This document shows, piece by piece, positions 28,401-36,319 of a stretch of DNA of 64,000 nucleotides (positions within the stretch are counted from its first letter, which is position 1; each line of letters opens with the position of its first letter). The position numbers and the translations under genes were made by a program. The stretch lies in assembly GCF_004138485.1 (NCBI RefSeq), contig NZ_RYEV01000008.1, forward strand, positions 1 through 64,000. The letters run 5' to 3'. This stretch comes from Peristeroidobacter soli. Lineage in GTDB: Bacteria > Pseudomonadota > Gammaproteobacteria > Steroidobacterales > Steroidobacteraceae. The notes below the pieces were generated by a model. The model did not search any database. It was not told the DNA's origin and was given only the letters and a program-made list of their open reading frames with translations.

Positions 28401-28659
28401 GATGGCCATCGGCGTCGGGGCGGGCGGTGAGTTGCTCGCGCCGATGGGTCGCGCGGTGATCGGTGGCGTGATTACGTCGACGCTGCTGACGCTGCTCATC
28501 GTGCCGGTGCTTTACACCTACATTTACGGCTTCACCGAGCGTCTCAAAGCGCGCTGGCGTCGCGGCCAGCATCAGGAAGCCGCCCCTCACGCGGCCGAAC
28601 CCGAGCCAGCCGCGCTCGTCGATCAAGCCGACCCGTCCGGCACGCCTCGGGCAACCTGA
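25450..28659 (+). CDS. RND multidrug efflux permease (HAE1 family)
   Basis: Protein of 1069 residues, full length for an AcrB/MdtB-type trimeric proton-driven pump. Helix 1 is WITKTSINQPVFATMVMLAL. The proton-relay helix has GLLIDDAIVVRENI with the paired Asp. FTLDPMLSS and the second-half GLVTKNAILLVDFTNQA are in place. It expels hydrophobic or amphiphilic compounds from the periplasm and inner membrane. The C-terminal tail is Ala/Glu/Pro-rich. It forms an operon with the adaptor just upstream. Confidence 0.93.
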   Translation: MWITKTSINQPVFATMVMLALVVLGFYSYRLLPVEQMPEINVPQAFVSVSYPGASPEAIENDVIKPLENVINSVEGVKNIYGTAREGNAFLMIDFRMEVDSVAATQEVRDKVAQIRSSLPREVREPTISRATNDSSTEPVVSLVVYSTTRSLREVSTIVDQQIVKRLQNSYGVGNVSTGGAVERQVQIFLRPEQLQSFRVGVDQVVAAVRAANQDLPAGMISRGPTEQLVRVEGKMKNPRDFERIIVANQGGAPVYLHQVADIVDGEAEEQSISRMNGLRSVSLDVYKVQAANMVEVGKGVDEAVADLTSRLPPDIVIRTLWSDAKFIQGSLDRVKETIIEGALLTILIVFLFLHSWRSTVITGLTLPISVIASFTALHAFGFSLNFMTLMALSLCIGLLIDDAIVVRENIVRHADMGKDHRTAALEGTSEIGLAVMATTFAILAVFIPVAFMSGIIGKFFLPFGITVAVAVMVSLFVSFTLDPMLSSVWPDPSEGRFRRVPWLGKVMERVESVIDYAHRVYDKLLRWALSGRRYGITRRASISPRALMLVIAGFSFFGSFAIVPLVGTEFVPQQDEGIMFMRMNTPIGSSLEYTDAKIRDAEDAIREIEGVDSILTTVGTDEGRNYARVRVLLKDKVLFKRPPQKEIEEQIRKRLSTMAGLSLTVQGQNQPVVISILGPENAKLTELSQELMKRLSTIPGIADLESSERGANPTIAVRIKNELASDLGLTTQSIGNALRPLIAGDQISTWLGPDGQDYDVIVQLPKQRREIVTDLGDLYVSSTRVDANGNPMLVPIRQIADFVETTSPQQIKRLNLQRRITIYGNAQGRPSGDVGTDAEKIVKAMQLPAGYRFDVSGAQQEMNETSAAAGAALGLAVIFIYLVLASQFGSFLQPVAIMASLPLSLIGVLLALAMTGTTLNIFSIIGFIMLMGLVTKNAILLVDFTNQAIRNGVPLREAIFEAGQVRLRPILMTTLAMIFGMLPMAIGVGAGGELLAPMGRAVIGGVITSTLLTLLIVPVLYTYIYGFTERLKARWRRGQHQEAAPHAAEPEPAALVDQADPSGTPRAT

Positions 28660-28728
28660 CACATCAACGGTTGAGCTGCGCAAAATGGTGTGTCATTTTA
28701 CGACGCACCTTTGGTCGCGGAGTCGCGC

Positions 28729-29151
28729 GTGTCCTCCGATCCTGCTCAATTGCTTGCCGAGCGCTCCGCTGCGGCGATGTATGCCAATGACCGGGCCTCG
28801 CAAGGCCTGGGCATGCGCGTCCTCGAAACTCGTCCCGGCTACGCGAGGCTCGCGATGCTGGTGCGCGAGGACATGTTGAACGGCCACTCGTCGTGTCACG
28901 GCGGCTTCATTTTTTCCTTGGCGGACAGCGCCTTCGCGTTCTCGTGCAATTCCCACGGCGGGGTGGTGGTCGCTGCCGCTGCATCGATCGATTTCCTGGC
29001 ACCCGCGCAGGGCGGCGACGAGTTGATCGCTACCGCAGTCGAGCGTTGGCGATCCAAACGCAACGGTGTATATGAAGTAACGGTCGCCAATCAGCGCGGC
29101 GAGACGATTGCGCTGTTCCGCGGCCGCTCGCATCAGGTTCGCGAACCTTAG
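28729..29151 (+). CDS. paaI: Phenylacetyl-CoA-pathway hotdog thioesterase
   Basis: About 140 residues from the GTG at 28729, which has GGAG 6 bases upstream and gives the usual PaaI length; an in-frame GTG at 28690 is less likely. The diagnostic PaaI segment MLNGHSSCHGGFIFSLADSA contains the catalytic Asp of the hotdog fold. PaaI hydrolyses dead-end or ring-hydroxylated phenylacetyl-CoA thioesters to free CoA. The ligase gene paaK follows 42 bases later. The other paa genes are not in this window. Confidence 0.88.
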   Translation: MSSDPAQLLAERSAAAMYANDRASQGLGMRVLETRPGYARLAMLVREDMLNGHSSCHGGFIFSLADSAFAFSCNSHGGVVVAAAASIDFLAPAQGGDELIATAVERWRSKRNGVYEVTVANQRGETIALFRGRSHQVREP

Positions 29152-29193
29152 CCTTTCAGCACACTCTCGAATGCAGCGTTGCAGGAGGAGAGC

Positions 29194-30501
29194 ATGTCGC
29201 TCGACAAAGAAACGTACCAGGTCATCGAGCGCAGCAGTGTCGATGAGCTGAGGGCATTACAGCTGCAGCGATTGAAATGGTCGCTGCGGCACGCCTACGA
29301 CAACGTGCCTCACTACAAGAAGGCATTCGACGCCGCGGGCGCCCATCCCAACGACCTGCGGGCGCTCGAAGATCTGAGTCGCTTCCCGTTTCTGGTGAAG
29401 CAGGACTTTCGCGATCACTATCCTTTCGGTTTGCTCGCCGTCCCTCGGGAGCAAGCGGTTCGCTTGCACGCATCCAGTGGCACCACCGGCAAGCCCACGG
29501 TCGTCGCATACACGCGCAACGACATCGATGTTTGGGCTGAGCTGATGGCGAGATCCATCTTCGCCGGTGGCGGCCGGCCCGGGGATCTCGTCCACATCGC
29601 CTATGGCTACGGTTTGTTCACCGGCGGTCTCGGCGCGCACTACGGTGCCGAAAGACTCGGTTGTACTGTCGTGCCCATGTCGGGCGGGCAGACCGAGAAA
29701 CAAGTGCAGCTCATTCGCGATCTCGAACCTCGCATCATCATGGTGACGCCATCGTACATGCTGGCGATCAGCGAAGAGTTTGCGCGTCAGGGAGTCGATC
29801 CGGCCTCATGTTCGCTGCGCATCGGCATCTTCGGTGCGGAACCCTGGACCAATGCCCTGCGTGCGCAGATCGAATCGCGCCTGGGCATCGACGCGCTCGA
29901 TATTTATGGATTGTCGGAAGTGATGGGGCCGGGCGTCGCGATGGAGTGCATCTCGACCAAGGATGGGCCGGTGCTGTGGGAAGATCATTTCTATCCCGAG
30001 ATCATCGATCCCGAGACCGGGCGCGTGTTGCCCGAAGGCGAAGAGGGCGAGCTGGTGCTGACCTCGCTGACCAAAGAAGCGCTGCCGGTGATTCGTTATC
30101 GCACCCGCGATCGCACCCGATTGTTACCACCGACGGCACGAACCATGCGGCGCATGGATCGAATCTCCGGTCGCACCGACGACATGTTGATCATCCGTGG
30201 CGTGAATGTGTTTCCAACTCAGATCGAAGAACTGATTCTGAGACAGGCGGCACTGGCGCCTCACTATCATTTGGAAATATTCCGCGAGGGCCACCTCGAC
30301 TCGCTCACGGTCAACGTGGAATTGCAGGCGGGCGTCGAAGATCATCAAGCGCGGCGTGACGGCGTCGCGGGCGAGCTGGCTCGCTCGATCAAGTCATACA
30401 TCGGCGTCACGACGACCGTCGTCGTTCATTCCTCCAGCTCGCTGGAACGCTCCATGGGCAAGGCCAAACGGGTCAGCGATCGTCGCCGGCCGACACAATG
30501 A
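29194..30501 (+). CDS. paaK: Phenylacetate-CoA ligase
   Basis: Protein of 435 residues from the ATG at 29194 preceded by AGGAGG. It is an adenylate-forming enzyme that activates phenylacetate with ATP and CoA. Visible are the P-loop-like ASSGTTGKPTVVAYT (about residues 93-107), the YGLSEVMGPG substrate motif and the C-terminal hinge GRTDDMLIIRG. The final Lys is in SMGKAKRV. Length is normal for PaaK (about 435). It pairs with PaaI, marking the entry and proofreading steps of aerobic phenylacetate breakdown. Confidence 0.92.
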   Translation: MSLDKETYQVIERSSVDELRALQLQRLKWSLRHAYDNVPHYKKAFDAAGAHPNDLRALEDLSRFPFLVKQDFRDHYPFGLLAVPREQAVRLHASSGTTGKPTVVAYTRNDIDVWAELMARSIFAGGGRPGDLVHIAYGYGLFTGGLGAHYGAERLGCTVVPMSGGQTEKQVQLIRDLEPRIIMVTPSYMLAISEEFARQGVDPASCSLRIGIFGAEPWTNALRAQIESRLGIDALDIYGLSEVMGPGVAMECISTKDGPVLWEDHFYPEIIDPETGRVLPEGEEGELVLTSLTKEALPVIRYRTRDRTRLLPPTARTMRRMDRISGRTDDMLIIRGVNVFPTQIEELILRQAALAPHYHLEIFREGHLDSLTVNVELQAGVEDHQARRDGVAGELARSIKSYIGVTTTVVVHSSSSLERSMGKAKRVSDRRRPTQ

Positions 30502-30563
30502 CCCGATCCCACCGCGTTCTTGCACGGTCGACCTTCTCGATCACTGGCTCTTCGTGCTCGACC

Positions 30564-30704
30564 AGCGGCGCCGACGGTATACACACGTACAACGGCGCGA
30601 ACCTCGGTAATATCCACTGGATGAAGGTCGGCGAGGATGCGATGACCATCAAGTCCTCAGGCACGACTAAGGTGAGCAACATCGAAGGCTACGACACAAT
30701 CGGG
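30564..30704 (+). pseudogene. Remnant of a family PL3 pectate lyase
   Basis: A 47-codon stretch begins SGADGIHTYNGANLG and continues HWMKVGEDAMTIKSSG, ending near EGYDTIG. This matches the core of PL3 pectate lyases, where ADGIH, (N)VWWEDVGEDA(L)TIKG and the following beta-turn carry the calcium and catalytic acids. Everything else of the enzyme (normally about 200 residues plus signal) is missing. The frame runs from within the paaK stop region and has no start of its own. A decayed gene is the simplest reading. The remaining bases of 30502-30789 hold nothing else I can name. Confidence 0.6.
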
Positions 30705-30789
30705 CAACACCAGCTATTGATTGGACCAGGGGATGGACGGTTGGCCGGGAGCGAGTGCTTCCGGCCGCTCTGGGAGGAACAGGGACGGT

Positions 30790-31392
30790 ATGATCGATTT
30801 CAAGGACAGAAACATTGTCTCGAGCATCGTGATCGCGGCGGCCATTGCGCTCGCCGCGAGTTTCGTCTCGAAACAACGCGAGCAGGACCGGGCCGCGATC
30901 GTGGCCGAATCGGCGCTCACGCAAGCGTCGGGGCGACCGCTGGTTTCACCTCTGGTGCCGGAACAGTCGCGCGCTCTTGCGGCAACCGACGATGAATTCG
31001 ACTGCGCATTCCTCGCGCAGGTCGAGCACAAATATCGGTTCCTGATTTCGGAAGTCGATGATGAGCACGTCGATGAGTTGCGGCGACGGCTGCTGGAGCG
31101 GGAGTCGGAAATGGATCTGCGCTCGCGCGATCGCATCGACGCGGGCATTGGCAAGATCCTGCCTGCGGAACGCTTTGCCTACTATCAGACGCTGAAGAAT
31201 TCCGATCTCGAACAACATCACCTGGCCGAGTACACCCGCGGAATCGGCAATGTTGCGCCACTGGACCCGCATCAGGAACGCATCGTGCTGGATGCGAAGC
31301 TGCGTCAGAAGCAGCGCTACGCCTCGGTCATCCGAGACGCCGGGCTCGAACGGGAGAGTCTATCGGATGAGGAGTGCAAAGTAGCGCCTTGA
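30790..31392 (+). CDS. Unknown membrane-anchored protein
   Basis: About 200 residues from the ATG at 30790 (a GGGAGGAACAGGG stretch lies upstream; the frame is open from 30721). One N-terminal membrane helix (about residues 10-28) is followed by an Arg/Glu-rich, mostly helical periplasmic or cytosolic part. Two Cys lie far apart (CAFLAQ and EECKVAP). No domain recognised. It converges on the TonB gene with a 17-base gap. Confidence 0.6.
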   Translation: MIDFKDRNIVSSIVIAAAIALAASFVSKQREQDRAAIVAESALTQASGRPLVSPLVPEQSRALAATDDEFDCAFLAQVEHKYRFLISEVDDEHVDELRRRLLERESEMDLRSRDRIDAGIGKILPAERFAYYQTLKNSDLEQHHLAEYTRGIGNVAPLDPHQERIVLDAKLRQKQRYASVIRDAGLERESLSDEECKVAP

Positions 31393-31409
31393 GGGGAGGG
31401 TACGGTGCG

Positions 31410-32663
31410 TCATTTCGATTGCTGGAACTTCAGGCGGACCCGTACGCGTTCACTGCCCGATCCATCGCTGCGCGGTTGGTATTTCCACTGTTCGACGGCA
31501 GCGAGTGCTGCACGATTGAATATTCGCCCGCGACTCGTGTCCTCGATGCGCGGTTCGACTACATCGCCCGCGGCGGAAATCTGCAGGCTCACATCGACCC
31601 AACCCTCGATGCCGCGCATCAGCGCTTCTTGAGGATATTGAGGTTGAACCATTCGGATGAGCTTGGGCTCCGCCGCCGGCGCCGATACAACGGCTGGCAT
31701 CGCAACTGCCGCCTGAGTTTCTACCTCTGCAGGAGCAGGCTGCACTTCGGGAAGCGCTGGCGCCATTGTTTGCAATGACGCTGCCGGTTCATTGGCCGCC
31801 AGCGATGCCGCGAGCGGAGCCGGGTCAGCGACTTTGGCCAGTGGCGCCGATGTGGTTTTCACTTCAGGCCCCGCGCCGCCAACGTTTGCTGTTGGCGCTG
31901 GTGGTGCAGTTTTCAGCGCGGCTGCCAATGCAGGGCGCGAGGTGGCGGTTTCAACAATCTTCGCGGGCTCGGTTTTTAAAAACGCGTCAGTGTTGGGCTT
32001 TACGACCTTGGCCGCGGCGGCCAGGAGCCGCTTCAACTGTACCCGCCACTGCACATCCAACAGCGCAAGGCCATTGTGATCCGGCTGCACTCGCCGTGCT
32101 TTTTCCAGCGCGACACCGGCTTCGGCAATCCGGTGCTGAGCCAGCAGCACTCGCGCGTTGGTGAGATGGCGATCGGCGATGGCGTCGATGCCGGCGATCG
32201 CATCGTGATTGTCGGGATCGAGTGCGAGCACGGTGCTGTAATAATGAAAGGCGCTGCGCTCGGGCGGATCGGTGTAGCGGCCGTCGGCCATCGCGGTACG
32301 GGCTTCGTTGAGATTGCGAGCGATCACGTCTCGCGGGTCGATGTCGGGAATGCGCTGAGCCGTCACCCACCATACCGCGAAGGCCACCGCTACGATGGCG
32401 ATGGCGAATGCAATCCATGGAGTGCGGCCGCCGCGTTGCTCGTGATTTATTTCCGGAACGGCGCTTGGCGAAACCACAGTGGGTGGATGAGCGGCGAGCG
32501 GCACATCGACGATGGTCGGTGCCGTGGTCGGCGCGCTTGCCACTACTGTGTCTGATTCGATTCGTTCGCTCCGCCTGCGTTGGGCGGTCTGGTAGAACGG
32601 CGCGGTGATTTCATTTCGTCCGGACGCCAGTTCCAGTTGTACTCGCGCAGAATCGGTGGCCAT
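31410..32663 (-). CDS. TonB-family energy transducer with helical-repeat insert
   Basis: Protein of 417 residues. A cytosolic tail of about 80 residues precedes a single membrane helix (PWIAFAIAIVAVAFAVWWV). A TPR-like helical segment follows (about 110-215, ALDPDNHDAIAGIDAIADRHL), then an Ala/Pro-rich spacer. The end is a TonB C-terminal domain (about 335-417, with PQYPQEALMRGIEGWVDVSL). TonB proteins pass proton-motive force to outer-membrane receptors; no ExbB/ExbD genes are near. The long cytosolic head and repeats are unusual and may add a regulatory or partner-binding role. Confidence 0.8.
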   Translation of the reverse strand: MATDSARVQLELASGRNEITAPFYQTAQRRRSERIESDTVVASAPTTAPTIVDVPLAAHPPTVVSPSAVPEINHEQRGGRTPWIAFAIAIVAVAFAVWWVTAQRIPDIDPRDVIARNLNEARTAMADGRYTDPPERSAFHYYSTVLALDPDNHDAIAGIDAIADRHLTNARVLLAQHRIAEAGVALEKARRVQPDHNGLALLDVQWRVQLKRLLAAAAKVVKPNTDAFLKTEPAKIVETATSRPALAAALKTAPPAPTANVGGAGPEVKTTSAPLAKVADPAPLAASLAANEPAASLQTMAPALPEVQPAPAEVETQAAVAMPAVVSAPAAEPKLIRMVQPQYPQEALMRGIEGWVDVSLQISAAGDVVEPRIEDTSRGRIFNRAALAAVEQWKYQPRSDGSGSERVRVRLKFQQSK

Positions 32664-32760
32664 GCGCTACTCCCCGGGGATGGCGGCCCTGCTGCGCCAC
32701 AGCGCAAAGCGGGCTCGCTCTGCAGGCCAACGTAATCCAATAAAAATGTGGTGTCAGTGG

Positions 32761-32789
32761 TCGGAAGTCCTAATGTACGGAACTTCCGA
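32761..32789. repeat. 8-bp inverted repeat upstream of the TonB gene
   Basis: TCGGAAGT (32761-32768) is repeated inverted as ACTTCCGA (32782-32789) with a 13-base spacer, about 100-125 bases upstream of the TonB start and downstream of acpH. It could be an operator or a weak terminator of acpH. Confidence 0.3.
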
Positions 32790-32836
32790 GGTGGAGGTCG
32801 CGAGTGTCGTTTTTTCCGACGTAGGCAAACGGTGGG

Positions 32837-33430
32837 CTAGCGGCGCTCCATCGCATTGGCTTGCAGCTGCGGAAAGAACTCGGCGAAGTCGGCATCGAAG
32901 CCGGCGCGCTGTGCAATCAGATCGGCCACGCCTTGCTCCAGCGCAAACTCCCGCTGCCAGCGCGAGGACAGATACGCGGACAGGCGCCGCAGCGAGCGCT
33001 CCACGCCTTCGTGGTGTCGATACGAGCCGAGCAAATCGTGACGAATGATTCGATCGACGGTCACGCGCGCCGACGACGGCAACTCGATCTTGCTGGACTC
33101 GATGTCGGCGTAGAACTTCGCGGTGAAGGCGTCGAGCACGATGGGTGAGTAACGATCCCAACTGGTGGCCAGCAAGTGATCGTAAAAAACATCCACCAGC
33201 ACGCCGCTGAAGCGACGGAACCCGGCGCTCACTCGCGAGCGGCTGAGCTTCACCAGCGGATGCGAATCGGTGAATGCGTCGATCTGCTTATGTTTCTGCA
33301 CGCCGCGCTGGAAGGTGGCGCTCATCCGGCGCAACTCTTCTCCTCTGACGATATCGGCCAGCAGATTGCCGAGACGAAATTCGACGTCGGGCTCGGACAG
33401 AAAAACATGGGCCAGCCAATTCAAGAGCAT
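32837..33430 (-). CDS. acpH: Acyl-carrier-protein phosphodiesterase
   Basis: About 197 residues from the ATG at 33430, which gives the standard AcpH start (LLNWLAHVFLSEPD). GNLLADIVRG and HKQIDAFTDSHP carry the conserved His/Asp residues of this HD-like family, and VDVFYDHLLA is typical. AcpH removes 4-phosphopantetheine from ACP. The usual family length is about 193. The frame is open further upstream but without family similarity. Divergent from the DUF4394 gene. Confidence 0.88.
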   Translation of the reverse strand: MLLNWLAHVFLSEPDVEFRLGNLLADIVRGEELRRMSATFQRGVQKHKQIDAFTDSHPLVKLSRSRVSAGFRRFSGVLVDVFYDHLLATSWDRYSPIVLDAFTAKFYADIESSKIELPSSARVTVDRIIRHDLLGSYRHHEGVERSLRRLSAYLSSRWQREFALEQGVADLIAQRAGFDADFAEFFPQLQANAMERR

Positions 33431-33646
33431 TCCTTCCAGTCGATTCCGGCAATTTAGCTCAGGCGGACAATTGCGTCGAGGCGGATGTCGCCCGCGCCAG
33501 ACACTGTATTCCGCGACAATTCTGCATCCGCGCAGCCGCCGGTTCTCGAATAACGCTGCAGATTCAACCGTGAGCTGAACGATCACGGACCGGTCGTGCG
33601 CGCCTCCGGCGTCGCACGTGCGATGCAAACCACAAGGGATTCTCCC

Positions 33647-35674
33647 ATGAGAGTGATGAAGTTGGGCTCGGTCGCAGTCCTGATCTGCGCGTCCTTGCTG
33701 ACCGCCTGCAGCGACAATGGTAATGACGAACGACGGCGCCCAGCGATCTCCTCGCCGGACTCGCCATTGACCATGGCGACGGTGGGCGTCGCTTTCTCTT
33801 CGACGTTCGTTGCGTCCGGCGACACGGTGATGTGGAGCGTGGCCTCGGGCTCATTGCCGCCGGGCCTGGCACTGAATGCCACGACGGGTGCATATGCCGG
33901 CACGCCGACGACCGCGGGGTCTTTCTCATTTACGATTGCTGCCACCAATAACTTCGGTGTGGCCAGCCGCCCCTACACGCAAGTCGTCGGCGCGCCACCG
34001 ATCGACAGCAATGCATTGTTGTCGAACAACATGCTTGCGGCATTTCCCTCCGGATCGGCGGCGGGCTTCGATACACCCGTCACAATTGCCGGCCTGACCC
34101 CAGGCGACGTCCTGGTCAGCATCGATCGGCGCCCACAGAACGGCTTCCTGTATGGCCTCGGTTACAACGCGACCAATGGCACCGTTCAGCTTTACAGCAT
34201 CTCCTCGCAGACCGCGATGGCCACGGCGGTCGGAGCAATCGGCACCGGCTTCGTTGCTGCCGATGGCGCGACGCCGGTCCGCATCGGCGCCAACGCGACC
34301 ACGGTCTTTGGCATGGACTTCAATCCGACCGTCGATCGTGTGCGCGTCGTGAACAGCGCCGGTCAGAATTTCCGCATCAATCCCAACAACGGTGCGCTGG
34401 TGGACTTCGATGCGGTCACCGCGGGCGTGCAAATGGACGGCGCCATCAACGGCCCGACCATGAGCGTGCAGGAAACGGCGTATACAAACAGCGCGCAGAA
34501 CGCCACTGTGACCACGCAGTACACGGTCGATCAAACGATCGACGCGCTGTGCATTCAGAATCCGCCGAACAATGGCACGCAGACCATGTGTCTGCCGCTA
34601 TCGGTGCCGGTCGAAACGGTGCAAGGCTTCGATATTCCGTCGTCGGTGACAGTGGCTGCCTCGAACACAGCGGCAACTGGCCTGGGCACGGCTGTGGTGC
34701 GTGCCTCGGGTCGTATGCAGGATGAGCTGGTCAACGTCAATCTCTCGACGGGTGCGTTGACGACGCTAGGTCCGGTCACTCCGACCGGCATCATCGGCGT
34801 CGCGATCCAGAATACCGCGGCGATACCGCCGATGGTCGCGCTCTCCGCCGACGGCACGCAGCTGTTCCGGATTTCAGGCGCGGCATTGGGCTCCCCCGTG
34901 ACCGTGACGATCTCAGGCATCACGCCCGGAGAAACATTGGTCGGCATCGACTACCGTCCGCAAACCGGACAGTTGTTCTCGTTTGGCGTGAATGCCATGG
35001 CGGATACCGGCACCGTCTACATCATCGATCCGCAAACCGGTGCGGCGAGTGTGGTCGGAATGGCAGGCTCGGTTGCGTTCGTCACGACCGCGGGTGTGCC
35101 TGTCGATCTGCCGCCGGTCAGCGCGGGCTATGGGTTCGACTTCAATCCCACGGTCGATCGCATTCGCATCGTCACTGGTACCGGGTTGAACTTCCGGCTC
35201 AATCCGGGCACCGGCGCGGGAGTGGACAGCGACACCACCGCCGCCGGCACCAATCCCGACGGTTCGATCAATGGACAGCCGGCGGGCTCGACGGGTGTGA
35301 CCGCGGCCGCTTATACGAACAGCTTCGGTCAGTCGCTCACGGGTGGCGTGACGACGCAGTATGTGATCGACGCGGTCAGCAACTCGCTGTTCATCCAGAA
35401 TCCGCCGAACAATGGCACGCTGACAGCGGCGCAGGCCATCACCTTGAATGGCGCCACGCTGGACTTCACCGAAGCGAATGGCTTCGACATTCCCGCAAAC
35501 GTGCGAGTGGCGACTTCCGCATCGCCGGCGACGGGCTTGGGCTTTGCGGCCCTGACGGTGGGCGCCGGGACGCGCTTGTATTCGATCGATCTGAGTAATG
35601 GTCGCGCCACGGATCTGGGCGCGTTGCCGGCCGGTGTGAGCGGCCTGGCGGTGGGTCAGACTTCAGTCAAGTAA
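33647..35674 (+). CDS. Lipoprotein with Ig-like domain and two tandem DUF4394 domains
   Basis: About 675 residues from the ATG at 33647. The lipobox is LLTACSD. A putative Ig domain (about 45-120, ending GTPTTAGSFSFTIAATN) is followed by two copies of DUF4394 (about 130-360 and 395-650). Each copy contains the paired signatures TPGDVLVSIDRRPQNG / TPGETLVGIDYRPQTG and DFNPTVDR(V/I)R(V/I)V, and each ends in QNPPNNGT. The domain folds as a propeller-like surface unit of unknown role. The duplication inside one protein is clear from sequence. Probably an outer-membrane surface protein. Confidence 0.82.
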   Translation: MRVMKLGSVAVLICASLLTACSDNGNDERRRPAISSPDSPLTMATVGVAFSSTFVASGDTVMWSVASGSLPPGLALNATTGAYAGTPTTAGSFSFTIAATNNFGVASRPYTQVVGAPPIDSNALLSNNMLAAFPSGSAAGFDTPVTIAGLTPGDVLVSIDRRPQNGFLYGLGYNATNGTVQLYSISSQTAMATAVGAIGTGFVAADGATPVRIGANATTVFGMDFNPTVDRVRVVNSAGQNFRINPNNGALVDFDAVTAGVQMDGAINGPTMSVQETAYTNSAQNATVTTQYTVDQTIDALCIQNPPNNGTQTMCLPLSVPVETVQGFDIPSSVTVAASNTAATGLGTAVVRASGRMQDELVNVNLSTGALTTLGPVTPTGIIGVAIQNTAAIPPMVALSADGTQLFRISGAALGSPVTVTISGITPGETLVGIDYRPQTGQLFSFGVNAMADTGTVYIIDPQTGAASVVGMAGSVAFVTTAGVPVDLPPVSAGYGFDFNPTVDRIRIVTGTGLNFRLNPGTGAGVDSDTTAAGTNPDGSINGQPAGSTGVTAAAYTNSFGQSLTGGVTTQYVIDAVSNSLFIQNPPNNGTLTAAQAITLNGATLDFTEANGFDIPANVRVATSASPATGLGFAALTVGAGTRLYSIDLSNGRATDLGALPAGVSGLAVGQTSVK

Positions 35675-35727
35675 AGTTATCACTTCGGCAGCGACGGCGG
35701 TGACAGTCACCGCCGTCGCATCGCTCG

Positions 35728-36183
35728 TCAGTTGCTCGAGCTGTCGGTGGCCGGGGCGTCTTTACCGCCGCGGTCATGTTTGCCGAAGCCACGACCGGGG
35801 CCCGGGCCGAAACCGGGGCCACGCTCGTGCAGGGCGTCGAATTTCTTGAGCTGCGTTTCATCCAGCACCGCACTGAGCTTGGTGTGCAGTTCCTGTTTCG
35901 CCTGCTCACGCTTGGCCTTCATCTCATCGCGCGATGGGCGGGCGGTGCCGGCGGCACGCGCAGCTTCGAATTCAGAGCGCATCTGTTCGTGCTGTTCCTT
36001 CAGGATCTTCTCGACTTCGGTCTTCTGATACGCGTTCAGGTCGAGCAGCAGCGCCAGCCGGTCCATGTCCGGACCCGGGGCGACCCGCGCGGGCGCGGGA
36101 GTGGTCGCCGTCGTCGTGTCGGCGGCAAATGCCACGCCGCTGGCAAGCCAGGCAAGCGCAAGCAGGGTGACTTTGGTTTTCAT
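35728..36183 (-). CDS. Spy/CpxP-like periplasmic LTXXQ protein
   Basis: About 151 residues from the ATG at 36183. It has a signal peptide (cut near AFAAD), then a Met/Leu helical bundle (DRLALLLDLNAYQKTEVEKI) and an ETQLKKFDAL segment, the LTXXQ-type repeat of Spy and CpxP. A Gly/Pro/Phe-rich tail (FGPGPGRGFG) follows. Such proteins act as ATP-free periplasmic chaperones or dampen an envelope-stress sensor. The OmpR/EnvZ-type pair upstream on the same strand makes a Cpx-like feedback loop plausible. Confidence 0.8.
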   Translation of the reverse strand: MKTKVTLLALAWLASGVAFAADTTTATTPAPARVAPGPDMDRLALLLDLNAYQKTEVEKILKEQHEQMRSEFEAARAAGTARPSRDEMKAKREQAKQELHTKLSAVLDETQLKKFDALHERGPGFGPGPGRGFGKHDRGGKDAPATDSSSN

Positions 36184-36274
36184 CACAGTCTCTCCGTTAG
36201 GGGTGAAGTTGTGTCCTTTCGGCTCGAGACCTGAGAACACGCTTGCAGAATAAGTCGCCCGGAACGCCAGCGCG

Positions 36275-36291
36275 GTAATCAATAGTTACCA
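36275..36291. promoter_or_regulatory. Operator-like dyad before the Spy-like gene
   Basis: GGTAA-N7-TTACC, containing AATAGTTAC (36282-36290). The same nonamer occurs upstream of the response-regulator gene on the other strand (38559 to 38551). It sits about 90-108 bases upstream of the Spy-like start. Possible binding site of the adjacent regulator. Confidence 0.35.
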
Positions 36292-36319
36292 ACTGTGAAG
36301 GGTATAAATCCTCGCTTGA

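Noticed and set aside
30498-30995. Pectate lyase remnant as part of a longer functional protein
   Set aside because: The frame loses all similarity after about 30704 and runs antiphase into the next gene; no start or signal peptide.
32605-33148. Plus-strand frames across acpH and the TonB upstream region
   Set aside because: Arg-rich, without family resemblance, and opposed by the clear AcpH sequence.
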